From Arminella tubonensis (lineage in GTDB: Bacteria; Pseudomonadota; Alphaproteobacteria; Rhizobiales; Rhizobiaceae), in the NCBI RefSeq assembly GCF_003240585.1, contig NZ_PCDP01000006.1:1-57073 (forward strand): a stretch of DNA of 57,073 nucleotides. Direction: 5' to 3'. The notes under the pieces are model-generated. The model had not been told where the DNA came from. It searched no databases and saw only the letters and a list, made by a program, of their open reading frames with translations. Both the position numbers and the translations under genes were made by a program. This document shows positions 17,466 to 25,319 of this stretch, in pieces. Position 1 is the stretch's first letter. Each line of letters starts with the position of its first letter.

Positions 17466-18494
17466 ATGGGAATGATCAAGGCTTTGATGATCGAGGCGGA
17501 GAACGTAACGCGTTTTCACCAGGTCGAGGATGCGACGCTTGGGCAAGGCCAGGTGCGCGTCGCCGTGCGGCACGTCGGGCTCTGCGGAAGCGATCTCAAC
17601 ACTTTCAAAGGCTTGAACCCGCTGGTTAAACTGCCGCGTATCCCCGGCCACGAAATCGGCGGCGAGATTTTGGCGGTCGGCGCTGGCGTTGAAGCGCCTT
17701 ATATTCCCGGTCGGCGCGTCATCGTCATGCCTTATACAAATTGCGGAAAATGCACGTCCTGCCGAAAGGGCAAGCTCAATGCCTGCCGCTACAACAAGAC
17801 GCTTGGCGTTCAGCAGGATGGCGGGCTTGCCGAGGAAATCGTGCTGCCGGCCGAGAAGCTCATTCTCAACGATAGCCTCCCTCCAAGACACCTTGCTTTG
17901 GTCGAGCCATTGTCAGTCGGCTTTCACGCCGTCGAACGGGGTCGGGTCGCCAAGGGCGAGCGGGTGGTCGTAATCGGCTGCGGCATGATCGGCATGGGCG
18001 TGCTGATTGCCGCCGTTGCCCGTGGCGCCGAAGTCATCGCCGTCGACCTTAGTGAAGAAAAGCGAGCGCTCGCCCGTCAATTTGGCGCCGTCGAGACGAT
18101 CGACGCGGGTGCCGAGGACGTTGTTGCCAAGGTCAGCGAACTGACTGGGGACGATGGCGTCGACGTGGCTTTCGAAGCAGTCGGCCTGCCCGCGACATTC
18201 ACCCAGTCGATCGAACTTGCCTGCTTTGGTGGTCGTGTGGTCTATGTCGGCTATTCCAAGGCTCCGGTGACATACCAGACGCAGTTCTTCAATTTGAAGG
18301 AACTGGACATCATGGGATCCAGAAATGCCATGATGCAGGATTTTCTGAATGTCATCAGCCATTTGGAGAAAATTGGTGATAAGGCCGATGCGCTGATCTC
18401 GAAGGTGTTACCCTTCGAGGAAGCAGAAGATGCGCTCCCCTATTGGGACAGTCATCGCAACGCCCTGAAAATCATCATCGAACGCACAGCGTGA
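17466..18494 (+). CDS. Zinc-dependent medium-chain alcohol/polyol dehydrogenase
   Basis: From ATG 17466 (AGGAGG upstream) the enzyme has 342 residues. It has the catalytic zinc ligands Cys40 (GLCGSDLN) and His62-Glu63 (GHE), the structural zinc Cys 93, 96, 99 and 107 (CGKCTSCRKGKLNAC), and a Rossmann segment VVVIGCGMIGMGVLIAAVAR followed by the Asp of AVDLSEEKRA that favours NAD over NADP. It belongs to the MDR group with sorbitol, threonine and galactitol-1-phosphate dehydrogenases; the substrate cannot be chosen from sequence. An ATG at 17472 is an alternative start. It is flanked by a terminator on the left and a stem-loop on the right, so it appears to be a single-gene unit. Confidence 0.88.
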   Translation: MGMIKALMIEAENVTRFHQVEDATLGQGQVRVAVRHVGLCGSDLNTFKGLNPLVKLPRIPGHEIGGEILAVGAGVEAPYIPGRRVIVMPYTNCGKCTSCRKGKLNACRYNKTLGVQQDGGLAEEIVLPAEKLILNDSLPPRHLALVEPLSVGFHAVERGRVAKGERVVVIGCGMIGMGVLIAAVARGAEVIAVDLSEEKRALARQFGAVETIDAGAEDVVAKVSELTGDDGVDVAFEAVGLPATFTQSIELACFGGRVVYVGYSKAPVTYQTQFFNLKELDIMGSRNAMMQDFLNVISHLEKIGDKADALISKVLPFEEAEDALPYWDSHRNALKIIIERTA

Positions 18495-18510
18495 CGGAAC
18501 CGGACTATCG

Positions 18511-18550
18511 GCGCATCGAGGGGCAGGATTGCCCTGATCCCTCGATGCGC
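18511..18550. terminator. Long stem-loop between convergent genes
   Basis: GCGCATCGAGGG (18511-18522) and CCCTCGATGCGC (18539-18550) are perfect 12-bp arms around a 16-base loop, 17 bp after the dehydrogenase stop and 40 bp beyond the 3' end of the opposing CNNM-type gene. There is no clear T-tract, so it may act as a bidirectional termination or mRNA-stabilising hairpin. Confidence 0.5.
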
Positions 18551-18589
18551 GCAACGTCGGCGGCCTCGAGTTGATTCCGCCGCTTCGTT

Positions 18590-19918
18590 CTATTGCGACT
18601 TGGTTGCCCGGCAAGCGAGTATCTTGTCGATGCGCATGCCGTCGAGGTCGATGATCTCGAAGTGCCAGCCATCAAAGTCGAACGTCTCGCCCACTTCCGG
18701 CAGATGCCCCAACTGATGCAGAGCAAAACCGGCGACGGTATGGAAGTCGCTGTCGGCGGGGCGATCCTTCAGGCCCAGCTTTTCAAACGCATCGTAGGCG
18801 GGCATCAAGCCCTCGATTAAAAGAGACCCATCTTCGCGCTCAACGATATCAGGCTCGTTGCCGCCGCTTCCGGGAAGATCGCCCGCGATGGCCTCCAGCA
18901 GATCGGTTTGCGTGATGATCCCTTCCAGGCTGCCATACTCGTCGATGACCATCGCCAAGCGCACGGGCGCAGTCTTGAAGCTTTCCAGCACCCTGAAAAC
19001 GGCCGTCGATTCATGGATGATGAGGGGCTGTCGCATGACCGCAACGGGATCAAGCGGAATGCCGTCCAACAGTTGATCAAGCAGGTCCTTCTTCGCCACC
19101 ATGCCTATCGGCTCATCGATAGCACCGCGGGCCACAAGAAGCTGCTCGTGCTTGCATTCCCTTATCGTCCGCAGAATTTCCTCTGGCGTGTCGTCCGCGT
19201 CGATCCAATCGACATCCAGGCGAGGTGTCATGATATCCGAGACGTCACGACCGCCGATGTTGAAGACCCTTTCAACCAGGTCTTGCTGGGCTTGCTCAAG
19301 CAGGCCGGCTTCCTGACTTTCCGCGATCAGCAGCTTGATTTCGGCAGGAGAATGAAGCGAACCCTCGCCAGCGCCGGGCTGCAGGCCAAACAGGCGAAGA
19401 ACCGCGTTGCCAAGGCCGTTGAGCGCAAGGATCGCGGGGCGAAGGACCATGAGGAACACCGCAAGCGGTCGAACGATAACAAGCGCCGTCCCTTCGCTGC
19501 GCTGAAGCGCGAGGCTTTTCGGAGCCAGTTCGCCAAGCACGATATGAAGAGCCGTGATGATGATGAATGACACCGCGACCGCAATTGTGTGCGCCCCGGC
19601 GAGCGCCCACGAGCCGGGCATGAAGTCGAGGAGCGGTTCGATGAGATGAGCCAGCGCCGGCTCGCCGACCCAGCCCAACGCGAGCGACGAAATCGTTATG
19701 CCGAGCTGTGTTGCCGCCAGATTGGCATCGAGATTATCGACTGCTCGCTGCAGGGCGGTGGAATTCATCCGGCCCTCAGCCACAAGCTCAGTCACGCGGC
19801 TTCGGCGTACGGATACAAGCGCAAATTCTGCGGCGACAAAAAAGCCATTCGCGGCGACGAGGAGAAATACGGCCAATATTCCCAAGAAATCGAAAATACT
19901 GCCATCGGGTTCGGACAT
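18590..19918 (-). CDS. CNNM/HlyC-CorC family membrane protein (DUF21 plus CBS domains)
   Basis: The 442-residue protein starts with the DUF21 transmembrane domain (residues about 1-190: FLLVAANGFFVAAEFALVSV, GITISSLALGWVGEPALAHL, VLGELAPKSLALQ), followed by a CBS pair (about 210-335, with SDIMTPRLDVDWIDADDTPE and VRLAMVIDEYGSLEGIITQT) and a C-terminal CorC_HlyC domain ending in FEIIDLDGMRIDKI. Family members are linked to magnesium or cobalt efflux and were formerly called hemolysins; hemolytic activity is not implied. It is convergent with the zinc dehydrogenase. Length and domain order are normal. Confidence 0.92.
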   Translation of the reverse strand: MSEPDGSIFDFLGILAVFLLVAANGFFVAAEFALVSVRRSRVTELVAEGRMNSTALQRAVDNLDANLAATQLGITISSLALGWVGEPALAHLIEPLLDFMPGSWALAGAHTIAVAVSFIIITALHIVLGELAPKSLALQRSEGTALVIVRPLAVFLMVLRPAILALNGLGNAVLRLFGLQPGAGEGSLHSPAEIKLLIAESQEAGLLEQAQQDLVERVFNIGGRDVSDIMTPRLDVDWIDADDTPEEILRTIRECKHEQLLVARGAIDEPIGMVAKKDLLDQLLDGIPLDPVAVMRQPLIIHESTAVFRVLESFKTAPVRLAMVIDEYGSLEGIITQTDLLEAIAGDLPGSGGNEPDIVEREDGSLLIEGLMPAYDAFEKLGLKDRPADSDFHTVAGFALHQLGHLPEVGETFDFDGWHFEIIDLDGMRIDKILACRATKSQ

Positions 19919-20237
19919 GAACTCCTTTCGGGCGGATCAGCGCCACTCAATTGATCGAACAGTGAGTTTAGCATGATCGAAACGCAGTGACAGTGCGTTG
20001 GAACAAATAAGGCAGGACTGGAGGCTGCTGCTTCCACCACAACCCGCGCGGCAGCAGCATTTCCTCAAAGACGAGGTCTGCCCTATCGCCGAACCGCTAT
20101 CGTCGGAGGTTCATGGTTGGCGTGACATAGGCGTGACAGACCGTTTTCTGCTCAATCTTTAGGCAGACCGCGCATTGATGCGAGCCCGGTAATTGATATG
20201 ATGATAACAATAATTGGTAATGCGTTTTGAGGATAAC
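19919..20237. other. Intergenic region without a recognised gene
   Basis: The stretch between the CNNM-type gene and the small plus-strand gene contains no convincing coding sequence. Its right end is AT-rich (20195-20220, with TGATATGATGATAACAATAA) and probably contains promoters. Confidence 0.4.
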
Positions 20238-20411
20238 ATGCACCAGCATCGATTGGAAAAATTCTACAAGGACAACCCAAGAGGATTGAGTGACAGTTCT
20301 CGGAAAAACATAGAGCCCCTTTCGGCTGCCGTATCAGCAGTTGAACCTAAGTCTGACGAGTTGGATGAAAAGGAGTGCTCCAAGGGCCGGGCGCAGACAC
20401 CTGTTGGCTAA
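20238..20411 (+). CDS. Small hypothetical protein, 57 residues
   Basis: The ATG at 20238 has GAGG six bases upstream and gives a hydrophilic protein starting MHQHRLEKFYKDNPRGLSDS. It contains many charged residues and no membrane segment. An earlier ATG at 20214 adds eight residues without a ribosome-binding site. The stop codon overlaps the 3' end of the opposing AHH nuclease candidate by 4 bp, a tail-to-tail arrangement. I do not recognise it; an antitoxin or immunity role is only a guess from position. Confidence 0.4.
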   Translation: MHQHRLEKFYKDNPRGLSDSSRKNIEPLSAAVSAVEPKSDELDEKECSKGRAQTPVG

Positions 20412-20863
20412 CCAGCCACGAACAGCTCGCCTTCGATGAGCGCCGCCTTCATTGTCAGACCAACGGCGCGGAAGTCCTCGGCCAGTTGCGCCAAAGCCTG
20501 CATGTCTCCCTGCTGTGCGGCGGTGCTCGCAGCCGACGCCCATCTGTCGTCGAGTAGCTGGCGCGCTGCCTCGATGTAAGACGGCGCAGGTTTGGCGGAG
20601 TAGCGTGATACCCGCATCTTGGTCGCCAACTCTTGGGGGATCGGAAGCATCAGCTGGTTTTCGACACCATAGAGATCACACCTACCGTGCTCGCTCAGAA
20701 GCTGAACGACGGGATGATCCTCAAATTCTAGCGGAATGACATGGTGAGCGGCAAATAGGCCGCTTCTTGCGAAGCGATCCATGTCTTCCTGCGTCAGAAA
20801 TGTTTTTGAAACAGCAACGGGCTTCTTCTTGAATATTTTGAAGAGCTTCGAAAAGAAAGTCAT
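20408..20863 (-). CDS. Candidate AHH-type (HNH/EndoVII superfamily) nuclease
   Basis: The 151-residue protein has a basic N-terminus (FSKLFKIFKKKP), then GLFAAHHVIPLEFEDHPVVQ followed by GVENQLMLPIP. The AHH[VI]IP core with a downstream N-x(2,3)-LP element is the signature of the AHH family (PF14412), nucleases mostly seen as C-terminal toxin domains of polymorphic secreted toxins. Here it is a stand-alone protein with no secretion domain, PAAR, Rhs or leader. The C-terminal part (about 90-151) is helical. The receiver protein upstream is on the same strand, 34 bp away. The nuclease label rests on the motif alone and activity is untested. Confidence 0.6.
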   Translation of the reverse strand: MTFFSKLFKIFKKKPVAVSKTFLTQEDMDRFARSGLFAAHHVIPLEFEDHPVVQLLSEHGRCDLYGVENQLMLPIPQELATKMRVSRYSAKPAPSYIEAARQLLDDRWASAASTAAQQGDMQALAQLAEDFRAVGLTMKAALIEGELFVAG

Positions 20864-20897
20864 GTGACGACCTTGCTGAACCGAGAGCCGAAAGCTC

Positions 20898-21269
20898 TCA
20901 AGCGGAGAGAAGGCAATCCTTCACGCTGACAGCCAGTTCCCCCGGACGGCACGGCTTGCTCAGCCATCTTCCGGTGTCGAAAGGCGGCCGGCGGTCGCTG
21001 GACGCGAGCCAGCCTCCCGAGTGCACGACGAATGGAATACGTCGGCTGACAAGCGCTCGAGCGATTTCGGTGGCTGATCCGTCCGCAAGCTCGGTATCGA
21101 GGATGACAACATCCGGCGTATGGCGTTCCAAATAGTCCGTTGCCTCGCGACACGACGACGCAACTTTGACGCTGCCGAAGCCAGCATCATTCAGCTGGTC
21201 CTCAACGGCCATTGCAACGAACAAATGACTCTCCACGAGAAGCACGGAAGACTTGCGCAAAGCAGCCAT
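20898..21269 (-). CDS. Stand-alone response-regulator receiver domain
   Basis: The 123-residue protein is one receiver domain with no output domain. The phosphoacceptor is Asp58 (VVILDTEL), the switch Ser is Ser85 (VVHSG) and the conserved Lys is Lys106 (SKP). The acidic pair that normally reads E/D-D after beta-1 is Glu13-Ser14 (LLVESH), so one Mg2+-binding acid is missing. Single-domain receivers often act as phosphate sinks or bind partners directly. No histidine kinase is nearby. The AHH candidate follows 34 bp downstream on the same strand and may be co-transcribed. Confidence 0.82.
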   Translation of the reverse strand: MAALRKSSVLLVESHLFVAMAVEDQLNDAGFGSVKVASSCREATDYLERHTPDVVILDTELADGSATEIARALVSRRIPFVVHSGGWLASSDRRPPFDTGRWLSKPCRPGELAVSVKDCLLSA

Positions 21270-21700
21270 GGTTTGATTCCTATCTCAACAGCTGCCGCGT
21301 GATACAATTTCTGCAGCGTTCATGCCATTCAAGCTGCGTTACCGGATTGTAACATATGGCCAGCCTTGATGACGGCGTCGACATTAGCAATTCTCGGAGA
21401 ACCGACCTAGTCAAGGCTCCATTCCCTTGTCAGACGGCTTCCTCACCTATTCTGCAGTCAATTAGCTCTAGGGTGCGGTCGGGCTGGACAACGAACGTCT
21501 CTGGCCATCAGTCGACCCACGGATCCGTGACACGATGCCTGGGCAAGCCCCGATGTTTCGCCTGTCAGAGCAATGCAGCATGTTCCTGTCTCGACACGAA
21601 AACGTACGAAAGCAGCCTCCGCACGGCGCCATATGACTGAAGTCTTAACGAGTCTGCGCAACAGTAACGCAATGCCGCTCGATGGTGTCATGGAGCTCAG
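21270..21700. other. Intergenic region between divergent receiver and diguanylate cyclase genes
   Basis: No gene is recognised here. The region must hold the promoters for both divergent genes. Open frames inside it lack ribosome-binding sites and similarity. Confidence 0.4.
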
Positions 21701-22741
21701 ATGTCCGACTTCCAATTTACTCGAAATGCTCGAGCTCGACCCGAGCCCTCTCAACTTTTTGGCGCGAGCAATCCGGCAAATCTGATCGCACGCCTGAAGG
21801 CAGAACTCGATGCCAAGGAAACCCTCCTCCGGGAACAAGCCGCAGCGCTTGCCCATAATCGCAAGATTTTCGAGAGGTCATCAGCCGCTGCCAGGATTGG
21901 CGTGTGGGAGTGCGGCCTGCCCGATGAGACGCTGCGATGGACGGATGTCGTCTACGATATGTTCGACCTTCCCCAAGGAGCGCCTCTCGATCGCAAGCAA
22001 ATAGTCAGATGCTATTCAGAGGCTTCGGCCAGGGAACTTGAAATTCGGCGCAGCAGAGCGATCGAGACGCGCAGCGGCTTCAGTCTGGACGCAGAAATCA
22101 TCACGCCAAATGGCGTTCGCCGATGGTTGCGATTGACCGCGACTGTCGAGTGCGAACACGGGATCCCCGTCCGCATCTTTGGCATGAAGCAGGACATCAC
22201 GGAGGAAAAGATCCTGCTGGACCGCACACGCTATCTGGCGGAGTTCGATCTGATGACGGGACTTGCCAACAGAAGCCGGTTCCAGCAGAGGCTTTCCGAA
22301 TTGTGCGAGAGCCGATCCGCGCTCGGCGCCATGCTGCTGGTCGACCTCGACGGGTTCAAGAAAGTCAACGACACCCTGGGCCATGCGAGAGGTGATGAAT
22401 GCTTGAAGGAAACAGCCGGCCGATTGCAGGCAACGTGTCACGATGCGGAACTCGTCGCTCGGGTCGGGGGCGATGAGTTTGCCGTCCTGCTCGGATCGCC
22501 TGTCGACACAAGGTCGATTGAGAATTTAGCCGGAAATATTGTGAAGGCGTTGAGCATTCCGGTCGATCACGGCGATGAGGTTCTGATGCTTGGCGCCTCC
22601 GTCGGCGTCGCGATCTTCAATGGATGCACGCCATCAGAACTGTTCCGGAAGGCGGATACGGCCTTATATGCCTCCAAGGCCGCTGGCCGAAACACGTTCA
22701 GGATCTTCGACGCAGGCGTGGAAATGCGGCGGCGAAAATAG
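21701..22741 (+). CDS. PAS-GGDEF diguanylate cyclase
   Basis: The 346-residue protein starts at ATG 21701 (GGAG upstream). A coiled-coil-like segment (about 28-50, LKAELDAKETLLREQAAALA) leads into a PAS fold (about 58-168: AARIGVWECGLPDETLRWTD and the PAC-like EDITEE-type end IFGMKQDITEEKILLDRTRY), then a GGDEF domain (about 178-340) with the intact motif RVGGDEFAVLL, predicting synthesis of cyclic di-GMP. The RxxD inhibitory site that usually precedes GGDEF is replaced by TCHD, so product inhibition at that site is probably absent. There is no transmembrane segment, so the signal sensed by PAS is likely cytoplasmic. No EAL domain is present. Confidence 0.92.
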   Translation: MSDFQFTRNARARPEPSQLFGASNPANLIARLKAELDAKETLLREQAAALAHNRKIFERSSAAARIGVWECGLPDETLRWTDVVYDMFDLPQGAPLDRKQIVRCYSEASARELEIRRSRAIETRSGFSLDAEIITPNGVRRWLRLTATVECEHGIPVRIFGMKQDITEEKILLDRTRYLAEFDLMTGLANRSRFQQRLSELCESRSALGAMLLVDLDGFKKVNDTLGHARGDECLKETAGRLQATCHDAELVARVGGDEFAVLLGSPVDTRSIENLAGNIVKALSIPVDHGDEVLMLGASVGVAIFNGCTPSELFRKADTALYASKAAGRNTFRIFDAGVEMRRRK

Positions 22742-22812
22742 CGAAAGACCTTGCGGGGCATACCCTTTATCTTCCATGATCTGCATGCCGAGATGCTTCA
22801 TGGAGCCGAATT

Positions 22813-24048
22813 TTGACGAATATCGATATAGTTTTCACGAACGCGAAACTCCCCGACGGCAGCGTCAGAGACATTGGCGTCACGGCGGGGCGAATTGCCG
22901 TCATTGCGCCAGCGGATACCATTGCCTCCAAAGCTAAAGACAAAGTCGATCTTGCCGGCGCTCTTGTCGTTCCCGGCTTCGTCGAGGGTCACATCCATCT
23001 CGACACCAGCTTCTACGGCGACAAATGGATATCGCATAGACCCTGCACCGACGGCTTCGACGTGCGCGAACGCGTCGCTTTCCAGCATCAGAACATGGCA
23101 ATCGCGGCCCCTATGGACCAGCGGGCCCGCAACCAGCTCGATCTTTGCATCGCCAACGGTTCCACGGCGATGCGTAGCCACGTGATGGTCGACGGTTCGG
23201 TGGGGTTGAAATCGCTGGAAACAGTCATGAAGGTCCGGGAGGAATACCGCGACCTGATCGACATCCAGCTTGTGGCCTTTCCGCAGAGCGGCATCCTGAA
23301 GAGCCGGGGCACTGCCGAACTGATGGATGAGGCGATCTCCATCGGCGCCGATGTCGTCGGCGGCCTTGATCCTGCAAGCTTCGACCGCGATCTTAAAGCT
23401 CATCTGGACGTGGTTTTTGGCATTGCCGAAAGGCGCGGTGTCGACGTCGATATTCATCTGCACGATGCAGGCGCGCTTGGCGTTTTCACCATCGAAGACA
23501 TCTGCGCCCGCACACGAGCCCTCGGCATGGAAGGCCGCGTTGCCGTCAGCCACGCTTATGGGCTCGGCGATATTCCTCCCGACGCTGCCAAACGTGCGGC
23601 CGAGATGCTTGCGGCAGCAGGCGTGTCGATCATGACCAATGCGCCTGGCGCGCATAATTTCCCTCCCGTGGCGCTGTTGCGCTCTGCGGGGGTCACCGTC
23701 TTTTCCGGCAGTGACAACATCCGCGATTCCTGGTGGCCCTACGGCGACGGGGACATGCTGAGCCGAGCGATGTTGATCGGCTACCGCTCAGGTTTCTACA
23801 CCGATGACGAGTTGAGAATCGCCTTCGATGTCGTCACCGCCGCCGGTGCAAAAGCCTTGCGTCTCGAAGGCTACGGCCTGCAGCTCGGCGCCAAAGCCGA
23901 TTTCGTCACCCTCGCAGCCGAACACGTGCCGGAAGCCGTGGTGGCTGTGCCGAAAAGTCGGTCGGTGTATAAGTCGGGCGTCCTGGTGGCCAGAGATCGC
24001 AGCGTAGTTCGTTCGCCAGAAGAGTCAAAACGCTTCGGCCAGCGATAG
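22813..24048 (+). CDS. Cytosine-deaminase-like amidohydrolase
   Basis: The frame begins at TTG 22813 with GGAG eight bases upstream and encodes 411 residues. The metal-dependent hydrolase signature is complete: HIHLDT (first two His), a third His in DIHLHDAG, SHAYGLGD, and the catalytic Asp in SGSDNIRDSWWPYGDGDML. This arrangement is that of the cytosine deaminase/AtzC branch of the amidohydrolase superfamily, which hydrolyses C-N bonds in heterocycles. The substrate is unknown. Its 3' end overlaps the convergent amidase by 24 bp, and a related amidohydrolase lies beyond, suggesting a small catabolic cluster for a nitrogen heterocycle or amide. Confidence 0.87.
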   Translation: MTNIDIVFTNAKLPDGSVRDIGVTAGRIAVIAPADTIASKAKDKVDLAGALVVPGFVEGHIHLDTSFYGDKWISHRPCTDGFDVRERVAFQHQNMAIAAPMDQRARNQLDLCIANGSTAMRSHVMVDGSVGLKSLETVMKVREEYRDLIDIQLVAFPQSGILKSRGTAELMDEAISIGADVVGGLDPASFDRDLKAHLDVVFGIAERRGVDVDIHLHDAGALGVFTIEDICARTRALGMEGRVAVSHAYGLGDIPPDAAKRAAEMLAAAGVSIMTNAPGAHNFPPVALLRSAGVTVFSGSDNIRDSWWPYGDGDMLSRAMLIGYRSGFYTDDELRIAFDVVTAAGAKALRLEGYGLQLGAKADFVTLAAEHVPEAVVAVPKSRSVYKSGVLVARDRSVVRSPEESKRFGQR

Positions 24049-25191
24049 AAGCGCTCCGTCGCTACCCTTCCTGCCGATGAGGGAAAGTCCGATGGGAGCG
24101 CCGTCGAATTGTGCGCCGGGCATAGAGATCTGCGGCAGTCCGGCATGACCGGCAATGGAAAGAAGGCCAAGCGCCTCCATCCTGAAGGCGTTGAATTCGT
24201 CGCGCGTCGCGTCGAGCCGCGGCGCAGGACCAGGCCCGGTCGGAATGATCATCACCACATCGTCGGCAAGGGCCGCATCCATTGCTGCGGCGATTTCATT
24301 CCTGATATCGTTCGCCCTGGAAAATGTTGCGTCGTCTACGGACCTGGCGGCGGCAAAGCGCGCCGCGATGTCGGGGCCAAAGTGCGCACTGACCTTGGCT
24401 ATTTGCTTCCCGATCGTATTCCATGTGTCGCGACCCTGCCAGAAGCGATAGGCATCGGCGCGAGCCTGGGCGTCGACAATCGGTAGAGGGTTCGTCACCA
24501 AGCGACCAATTTGCGAGGCAATTTTTTCGGCGGATGGTCTGAGGGCTGCGGCAAGCGCGGGATCGATGCCGTCCCATACATCCGAAGGCATCCATGCAGT
24601 GGAAAAATTGGCGACGCCGGCAAGGCTCAGGACGCGACCGACCGTCGCAAGCAGGGTCGCATCGCGGGCAAACCACCCCAGCGTGTCGAAACCCGGCGAG
24701 AGCGGAAACACGCCCTTCATGTCGACCGCGCCGTGGCTTGGGCGCATGCCGTAGATCCCGCAGAACGACGCCGGCAGCCGCACCGACCCGCCGGTATCGG
24801 TCCCGAGCGCGAAATCGACAAGACCAGCCGCAACCGCAGAAGCGGAGCCGGAAGAGGAGCCGCCCGGGACCCGCTCCGGCCCCGCCGTATTGAGCGGTGT
24901 GCCGTAGTGGGCATTTGTCCCCATCAGGCTATAAGCGAATTCGTCCATATGCGTCGTACCAAGAAGCACGGCTCCCTGAGCGAGAACGGATGCCACCGCG
25001 GGCGCATGTGCTTTTGCAGGCTTATGTGTGGCACGCCAGGACGGGTTGCCGTTGCCGGTGATTTTGCCGGCGACATCCATATTGTCCTTGGCTGCGAAGG
25101 TGAGGTTTGAGAGCAGGCCGGACTTGGCGTCGTGTAAAGGCTTGGCGAAAATCTCGACAAAGGCGTCGGCAGTGTCCTTGATCGGAACCAT
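24025..25191 (-). CDS. Amidase-signature family hydrolase
   Basis: The 388-residue protein has the Ser-cisSer-Lys triad of the amidase signature family: Lys35 (AAKDNMDV), the Ser run 110-112 in PGGSSSGSA, and nucleophile Ser134 in GTDTGGSVRLPAS. It is at the short end for the family (about 390-500) and lacks a signal peptide, so it is cytoplasmic. It probably hydrolyses a small amide released by one of the flanking amidohydrolases. It is convergent with the first amidohydrolase, overlapping by 24 bp, and divergent from the second. The specific substrate, such as allophanate or an aryl amide, cannot be chosen. Confidence 0.88.
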   Translation of the reverse strand: MVPIKDTADAFVEIFAKPLHDAKSGLLSNLTFAAKDNMDVAGKITGNGNPSWRATHKPAKAHAPAVASVLAQGAVLLGTTHMDEFAYSLMGTNAHYGTPLNTAGPERVPGGSSSGSASAVAAGLVDFALGTDTGGSVRLPASFCGIYGMRPSHGAVDMKGVFPLSPGFDTLGWFARDATLLATVGRVLSLAGVANFSTAWMPSDVWDGIDPALAAALRPSAEKIASQIGRLVTNPLPIVDAQARADAYRFWQGRDTWNTIGKQIAKVSAHFGPDIAARFAAARSVDDATFSRANDIRNEIAAAMDAALADDVVMIIPTGPGPAPRLDATRDEFNAFRMEALGLLSIAGHAGLPQISMPGAQFDGAPIGLSLIGRKGSDGALLSLAEAF

Positions 25192-25319
25192 GCAGAGAAA
25201 ACTTTCCGTTGGTTGGGCTCTGGTGCAAGGTTAAGCATGTCTGGCCTTGCGGGCAACCGCGACAAGTCTCTATGAAATCAAGAAAAGTCAACGCCGCTAT
25301 AACCTTCAAGGGATGGGTC

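Noticed and set aside
18590..19918. Hemolysin
   Set aside because: The family was once named so, but DUF21 plus CBS proteins are transport-related; no toxin features are visible.
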